Positions 59,864-64,000 of a stretch of 64,000 bases of DNA are shown piece after piece. Position 1 is the first letter of the stretch. The number at the start of each line of letters is the position of its first letter. The notes under the pieces were generated by a model. It saw only the letters and a program-made list of their open reading frames with translations, searched no databases and was not told the DNA's origin. The stretch covers positions 372,001 through 436,000 of the forward strand of contig NZ_JAAVUP010000002.1 in the NCBI RefSeq assembly GCF_012163135.1, written 5' to 3'. This DNA is from Neoroseomonas oryzicola. GTDB taxonomy: Bacteria; Pseudomonadota; Alphaproteobacteria; Acetobacterales; Acetobacteraceae. Position numbers and translations under genes: made by a program.

Positions 59864-62055
59864 GCGGCGCCGACTACCTGGTCCGGCTGAATCCGGAACA
59901 GCGCGCGGCGGTCGAGGCGGTGGACGGGCCGCTGCTGGTCCTCGCCGGCGCGGGCACCGGCAAGACGCGCGTGCTGACCACGCGCTTCGCGCACATCCTG
60001 CTGCAGGGGAAGGCGTATCCGTCCCAGGTGCTGGCGGTCACCTTCACCAACAAGGCGGCGCGGGAGATGCGCGAGCGCGTCTCCGCCATCCTCGGCCAGC
60101 CGGCGGAAGGGCTGTGGCTCGGCACCTTCCATGCTCTCGCCGCGCGGATGCTGCGGCGGCATGCCGACCAGCTCGGCCTGTCGTCGAACTTCACCATCCT
60201 CGATGCCGACGACCAGACGCGGCTCCTGAAGCAGGTGATGGAGGCGTCGCGCGTCGACACCAAGCGCTGGCCGGTCAACGGCCTGATGGCGGTGATCCAG
60301 CGCTGGAAGGATCGCGGCCTGTCGCCCGAGGCCGTCACGCCCGCCGAGGATTCCGACTATGCAGGCGGCCGCGCCACCGAGATCTATGCCGGCTACCAGG
60401 ATCGGCTGAAGGCGCTGAACGCCTGCGACTTCGGCGACCTGCTGCTGCATGTGGTGACGCTGCTGCGCAACCACCCCGACATCCTCGCGGAATACCACCG
60501 CCGCTTCCGCTACATCCTGGTCGACGAGTACCAGGACACCAACCTGGTGCAGTACTACTGGCTGCGGCTGCTGGCGCAGGCGCACAAGAACATCTGCTGC
60601 GTCGGCGACGACGACCAGTCGATCTATTCCTGGCGCGGCGCGGAGATCGAGAACATCCTGCGCTTCGAGAAGGATTTTCCCGGCGCGCAGATCGTGCGGC
60701 TGGAATCCAACTACCGCTCGACGCGACCCATCCTCGCCGCCGCCTCGGCGCTGATCGCGCACAATACGGGGCGGCTGGGCAAGACGCTGCGCCCCGGACG
60801 CGTGGATGCGGATGGGGAGAAGGTGCGCGTGGTCTCGCTGTGGGACAGCGAGGAGGAGGCACGCATGGTCGGCGAGCGGATCGAGGCCGCGCGCCGGTCC
60901 GGATTCTCGCTCGGCGAGGTCGCGATCCTGGTGCGTGCGGGCTTCCAGACGCGCTCCTTCGAGGAACGGCTGATCGTCCTCGGGATCCCCTATCGCGTTG
61001 TCGGCGGCGCGCGCTTCTACGAGCGGGCCGAGATCCGCGATGCGATGGCGTATCTGCGCGTCGTCGCGCAGCCGGCCGACGATCTGGCCTTCGAGCGGAT
61101 CGTGAACACGCCGAAGCGCGGCCTGGGCGACACCGCAATGCAGGCGATGCACGCCATCGCGCGGGCGGAATCGCTGCCCCTGTCCCTCGCCGCGGCAAGG
61201 GCGCTCGAGACCGGCGCCATCAAGCAGGCCAAGGCGCGCGAGGCGCTGCGCGAACTGCTGCAAGGCTTCGAGCGCTGGCGCGCGCAGAACGCCACCGAGG
61301 GCCATGTTGTCATGGTCGCCACGCTGCTCGACGAGTCCGGCTATGCCGAGATGTGGAAGCAGGACAAGTCGCCGGAGGCGCCGGGGCGGCTCGAGAACCT
61401 CAAGGAACTCGTCCGCGCCATGGCCGAGTTCGAGAACCTCGCCGGCTTCCTCGAGCACGTCTCCCTGGTGATGGAGAATGACGAGGCGGCGGAAGGCGAG
61501 CGCGTCTCGTTGATGACGCTGCATGCGGCCAAGGGGCTCGAATTCGACATGGTCTTCCTGCCGGGCTGGGAGGAAGGGCTGTTCCCGTCGCAGCGGAGCC
61601 TCGACGAGGGCGGGGAGAAGGCGCTCGAGGAGGAACGACGCCTCGCCTATGTCGGCATCACGCGGGCGCGGCGCGTGGCCGTCATCAGCCATGCGGCGAA
61701 CCGGCGCATCTACGGCAACTGGCAGGCCTCGATCCCCTCGCGCTTCCTCGACGAACTGCCGGTCGGCGAGATCATCCGCGAAGGCGGCGCGCAGCGGGAG
61801 GCGCGGTCCCATGCCTCGGTCTTCGGCGGCGGCGGGCTCTATGCGCAGCGGCCACGGCGGACGATCGAAGCCGCTGCCTGGGACGTGAAGGAACGCCCCG
61901 CCGCGACCGGCAACTTCGCGATCGGCGAGCGCATCTTCCACCAGAAGTTCGGCTATGGCCGCATCACCGGCATCGAGGAGAACCGCCTCGATATCGAGTT
62001 CGAGAAGGCGGGATCGAAGCGCCTGCTCGACAGTTTCGTGGAGAAGACCCGATGA
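59860..62055 (+). CDS. uvrD: ATP-dependent DNA helicase UvrD/PcrA
   Basis: 731 residues, the usual UvrD/PcrA length. Motif Q and I are NPEQRAAVEAVDGPLLVLAG and AGTGKTRVL, then TFTNKAAREM (Ia), GTFHALAARML (Ib), VDEYQDTN (II), GDDDQSIYSWRGAEI (III), LESNYRSTRPIL (IV), SLMTLHAAKGLEFDMV (V) and YVGITRARR (VI). The C-terminal Tudor-like segment GERIFHQKFGYGRITGIEEN is present. It unwinds DNA in nucleotide-excision and mismatch repair. ATGA overlaps join it to both the pentapeptide gene and prmA. Confidence 0.97.
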   Translation: MSGADYLVRLNPEQRAAVEAVDGPLLVLAGAGTGKTRVLTTRFAHILLQGKAYPSQVLAVTFTNKAAREMRERVSAILGQPAEGLWLGTFHALAARMLRRHADQLGLSSNFTILDADDQTRLLKQVMEASRVDTKRWPVNGLMAVIQRWKDRGLSPEAVTPAEDSDYAGGRATEIYAGYQDRLKALNACDFGDLLLHVVTLLRNHPDILAEYHRRFRYILVDEYQDTNLVQYYWLRLLAQAHKNICCVGDDDQSIYSWRGAEIENILRFEKDFPGAQIVRLESNYRSTRPILAAASALIAHNTGRLGKTLRPGRVDADGEKVRVVSLWDSEEEARMVGERIEAARRSGFSLGEVAILVRAGFQTRSFEERLIVLGIPYRVVGGARFYERAEIRDAMAYLRVVAQPADDLAFERIVNTPKRGLGDTAMQAMHAIARAESLPLSLAAARALETGAIKQAKAREALRELLQGFERWRAQNATEGHVVMVATLLDESGYAEMWKQDKSPEAPGRLENLKELVRAMAEFENLAGFLEHVSLVMENDEAAEGERVSLMTLHAAKGLEFDMVFLPGWEEGLFPSQRSLDEGGEKALEEERRLAYVGITRARRVAVISHAANRRIYGNWQASIPSRFLDELPVGEIIREGGAQREARSHASVFGGGGLYAQRPRRTIEAAAWDVKERPAATGNFAIGERIFHQKFGYGRITGIEENRLDIEFEKAGSKRLLDSFVEKTR

Positions 62056-62978
62056 GGCCCTCCGGCCCCGATGCGCCCGGCGCGCTGTCCCGCCGCCGCG
62101 CCGAACCGCTGGAAGCCCTGGTGATCGACGGGCTGCCCGAGCACGCCGTGCCGGTCTTCGAAGCCGCGCTCGAGCAGGTCTGCACCACCGTCGCCTATTT
62201 CCGCGACGAGCCGACCGACACCTGGCGCATCGAGGGCGTGCGCGAGGCCGGCGCGCTCGATGAAGAACTGGATGCGGCGCTAGCGCTGGCCGCCGCGGTC
62301 GCGGGCATCGACCCCCCGGCGCTGCAGGCCGCGCCGGTGGAAGCCGATGGCTGGCTCGCCCGCACCGTCCAGGCCTTCCCGGAGATGCCGATCGGCCGGC
62401 ACTTCCTGATCCGGCCGACGCATGTGCCGAACCCGGCGACCTATGGGCGCGTGGTGCTGAAGCTCGATGCGGGGCTGGCCTTCGGGTCGGGGGAGCATGC
62501 CTCCACGCAGGGGTGCCTGCGGGCCTATGAGGCGATCGCGCATCGGCGTCCGCGCAGCGTCTGCGACCTCGGCAGCGGGTCGGGGATCCTCGCGATGGCC
62601 GCGGCGAAGACGGTGCCGTGCCGTGTGCTGGCGACCGACATCGAGCCCTGGTCGGTGCGCGTCTGCGACCAGAATGCGCGGATGAACGGGCTCGGGCCGC
62701 TGCGCATGCGCTCGATCCTGGCCGATGGCTGGAAGCCGCGGCTGATGAAGGGCGTGCGCTACGACCTGATCTTCGCGAACATCCTCGCACGACCGCTCTG
62801 CGCCATGGCGCAGGATCTGGCGTTGCACCTCGCTCCGCGCGGCACGGCGATCCTGGCGGGTCTGCTGGGCACGCAGGCGCGGATGGTGCTGGTGGCGCAC
62901 CGGCGTGCGGGGCTGGTGCTGGAACGGCGGATCGACGTGGGTCCGTGGACGACGCTGGTGCTCAGGCGCCGCGCCTGA
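62052..62978 (+). CDS. prmA: Ribosomal protein L11 methyltransferase PrmA
   Basis: 308 residues. PrmA trimethylates Lys and the N-terminus of ribosomal protein L11 using S-adenosylmethionine. The SAM-binding motif is CDLGSGSGILAMAAAKTVP, preceded by GLAFGSGEHASTQGCLRA, with RYDLIFANILARPLCAMAQD and the last TTLVLRR strand. Start overlaps the uvrD stop (ATGA). Its C-terminal 17 codons overlap the convergent small flagellar-like gene. Confidence 0.94.
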   Translation: MRPSGPDAPGALSRRRAEPLEALVIDGLPEHAVPVFEAALEQVCTTVAYFRDEPTDTWRIEGVREAGALDEELDAALALAAAVAGIDPPALQAAPVEADGWLARTVQAFPEMPIGRHFLIRPTHVPNPATYGRVVLKLDAGLAFGSGEHASTQGCLRAYEAIAHRRPRSVCDLGSGSGILAMAAAKTVPCRVLATDIEPWSVRVCDQNARMNGLGPLRMRSILADGWKPRLMKGVRYDLIFANILARPLCAMAQDLALHLAPRGTAILAGLLGTQARMVLVAHRRAGLVLERRIDVGPWTTLVLRRRA

Positions 62979-63237
62979 CCAACTCCGCGTTGCGTTCGAG
63001 CGCCCTGGCGTTCGCTTCGTAGGCTCGCCGCGCCTGGATGGCGTCGACAATGGCGCGTTCGATGTCGCCGCTGGCCTGCGCCGCGGTCAGCGCCTGGTTG
63101 CCACGGGGCGGCGCCGGCGAGGGATCGGCGACGCGCGCGCTGCCCGGCGTGGGATCGGCGATGATCGTCGCCGCATCGGCGAGGCGTTCGCCCGCGCGCT
63201 GCATCCCCTGGACCGAGGCATTGAGGGCGACCTGCAT
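62962..63237 (-). CDS. Miniature flagellar rod/hook-like protein
   Basis: 91 residues. The N-terminus (QVALNASVQGMQRAGERLAD) follows the heptad pattern of the rod-protein N-terminal helix, and the C-terminus (IVDAIQARRAYEANARALER followed by NAEL) is nearly the consensus of the FlgC/FlgG-type C-terminal helix. The central domain of a normal rod protein is missing and replaced by a Pro-rich linker. No other flagellar genes are in the window. It could be a remnant, a structural adaptor, or a coincidental coiled coil. It overlaps the end of prmA by 17 bases. Confidence 0.7.
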   Translation of the reverse strand: MQVALNASVQGMQRAGERLADAATIIADPTPGSARVADPSPAPPRGNQALTAAQASGDIERAIVDAIQARRAYEANARALERNAELVRRGA

Positions 63238-63326
63238 CGTCTCAGCCTGCGGCGCATTCGTTGATCTTCGGTGAACGCCCCGTCCGGCGCGCCCGCGCAG
63301 GTGGCCAAAGAAGGAGGTGGGGGTGC

Positions 63327-63350
63327 GGGGGCGGAGTTCCCTCCGCCCCC
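63327..63350. terminator. GC-rich hairpin between flagellar-like and luciferase-like genes
   Basis: Perfect 10-base arms 63327-63336 and 63341-63350 with loop TTCC, placed just after the partial luciferase-like gene stop on the minus strand. It probably terminates that transcript. There is no T-run. Confidence 0.6.
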
Positions 63351-63355
63351 GATGT

Positions 63356-64000
63356 TCATTCCGCGGCCTTGGCCATCGCTTCCGCGTGCTGCCGCAGCTT
63401 CGGCATCACCTCCTCCGCGAGGTGCTTCATCGTCTCCGCCTCCCAGGCCGCGTTGACGCCGGACCAGTCGAGCCCCGGCATCAGCAGGTGCCCGAAGGGC
63501 CCGACCTCCTCGCGCAGCGCCACGAGGCGATCGAGCACGGTCTTCGGGCTGCCGGCGATGACGCAGGCCTCGATCATGTCCTCGGTGGTAGCGCTCGCCG
63601 GGTCCATCTCCTCGCGCGGCGTCATGGTGCCGGCGAGGCCGGCGCGCTTGGCCAGGCTGCCGAGGTAGTCGAAGTAGTAGCGCGTGGCCCCTTCCGGGGC
63701 GGTGGCGCGGGCGCGTGCGTCGGCGTCGGTCGCGGCGATCACCATGTTCCGCGCGACGCGCCAGTTGGATCCGTCCACGGGGCGGCCGGCATCGGCGAGC
63801 CCCTTCGCCATCCCCTGCCAATGCCCGGCGAGCACCCGGTGCGCCACGAAGTTGGCGCTGATGACGCCCCAGCCGCGCGCGGCGGCGACGGTGACGCTGA
63901 AGCTGTTGGGCTGGCGCGCGGAGATGTGGACCGACGGCCCGCCAGGCCGGAAGGGCTTGGGCATGTAGCCGACGCCGTAGTCGGGCAGCACGGTGCGCGT
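63356..64000 (-). CDS. LLM class flavin-dependent oxidoreductase (partial, 5' end outside window)
   Basis: The C-terminal 214 residues of a luciferase-like monooxygenase; the frame runs off the window without a start. Visible parts include GPSVHISARQPNSFSVTVAA, GWGVISANFVAHRVLAGHW, YYFDYLGSLAKRAGLAG, CVIAGSPKTVLDRLVALREE and GPFGHLLMPGLDW, fitting this flavin enzyme family. Substrate unknown. It is a distinct gene from 12375-13442. Confidence 0.88.
   Translation of the reverse strand, partial: TRTVLPDYGVGYMPKPFRPGGPSVHISARQPNSFSVTVAAARGWGVISANFVAHRVLAGHWQGMAKGLADAGRPVDGSNWRVARNMVIAATDADARARATAPEGATRYYFDYLGSLAKRAGLAGTMTPREEMDPASATTEDMIEACVIAGSPKTVLDRLVALREEVGPFGHLLMPGLDWSGVNAAWEAETMKHLAEEVMPKLRQHAEAMAKAAE

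Overview
The window is a GC-rich alphaproteobacterial chromosome segment, most likely from Acetobacteraceae (Roseomonas-like). This rests on very high G+C, three solitary Bug-type tricarboxylate-binding proteins, the envC-ctpA-yibQ-rppH and dnaG-rpoD gene orders, carAB-greA synteny and the mlaA/mlaC arrangement. The taxon is inferred; there is no rRNA here. I see no insertion sequence, prophage, CRISPR array, rRNA or replication origin. 

Layout: (1) 1-5495, minus strand: a type VI secretion (T6SS) accessory/effector operon (DUF6484, DUF2169, a ketosynthase-like pseudoenzyme, a PAAR-like/DUF4150 protein with a GHH nuclease-like C-terminus, a possible immunity protein and a TIGR02270-like protein cut by the window edge). 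No core T6SS genes are in view. (2) 5690-13442: Bug receptors, the envelope operon envC-ctpA-deacetylase-like-rppH and a luciferase-like oxidoreductase. (3) 13551-18148, minus: an HWE histidine kinase, an MDR oxidoreductase, small stress-type proteins and a CspA cold-shock protein. (4) 18412-26055, plus: a lipid/envelope cluster with a fused acyl-AMP ligase-ACP-acyltransferase, AsmA, MBOAT and SGNH-like proteins. (5) 26099-31277: small membrane proteins, a YopT/AvrPphB-type cysteine protease, tRNA-Ala(CGC), YggT, DUF167, FolD and threonine deaminase. (6) 31363-38958, minus: greA, carB and carA, with an SDR/LysE/three-membrane-protein block inserted between carA and carB. (7) 39076-45825: yqeY, DUF3592, a Bug receptor, DUF3126, dnaG, rpoD and a GNAT. 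(8) 45902-54711: H+-pyrophosphatase and soluble pyrophosphatase, an M20 peptidase, tRNA-Ile2(CAU), an MFS exporter with its MarR regulator, EttA and a GNAT. (9) 54732-55168: a three-copy structured tandem repeat. (10) 55167-64000: MlaC/MlaA, MetF, an SBF-type transporter, a pentapeptide protein, UvrD/PcrA, PrmA, a miniature flagellar-rod-like protein and a partial luciferase-like oxidoreductase.

Most striking observation: carA carries an N-terminal Cro/YdaS-like helix-turn-helix domain in frame. Its promoter has a perfect 15-bp palindrome between the -35 and -10 elements and a second related palindrome 38 bp upstream, in the divergent yqeY promoter. This suggests a carbamoyl-phosphate synthase subunit that represses its own gene. 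The predicted start site coincides with the ATG, so the mRNA may be leaderless; marR shows the same promoter design. Also notable are the pseudo-ketosynthase in the T6SS operon, the YopT-like protease, the fused lipid enzyme and the covarying tandem repeat.
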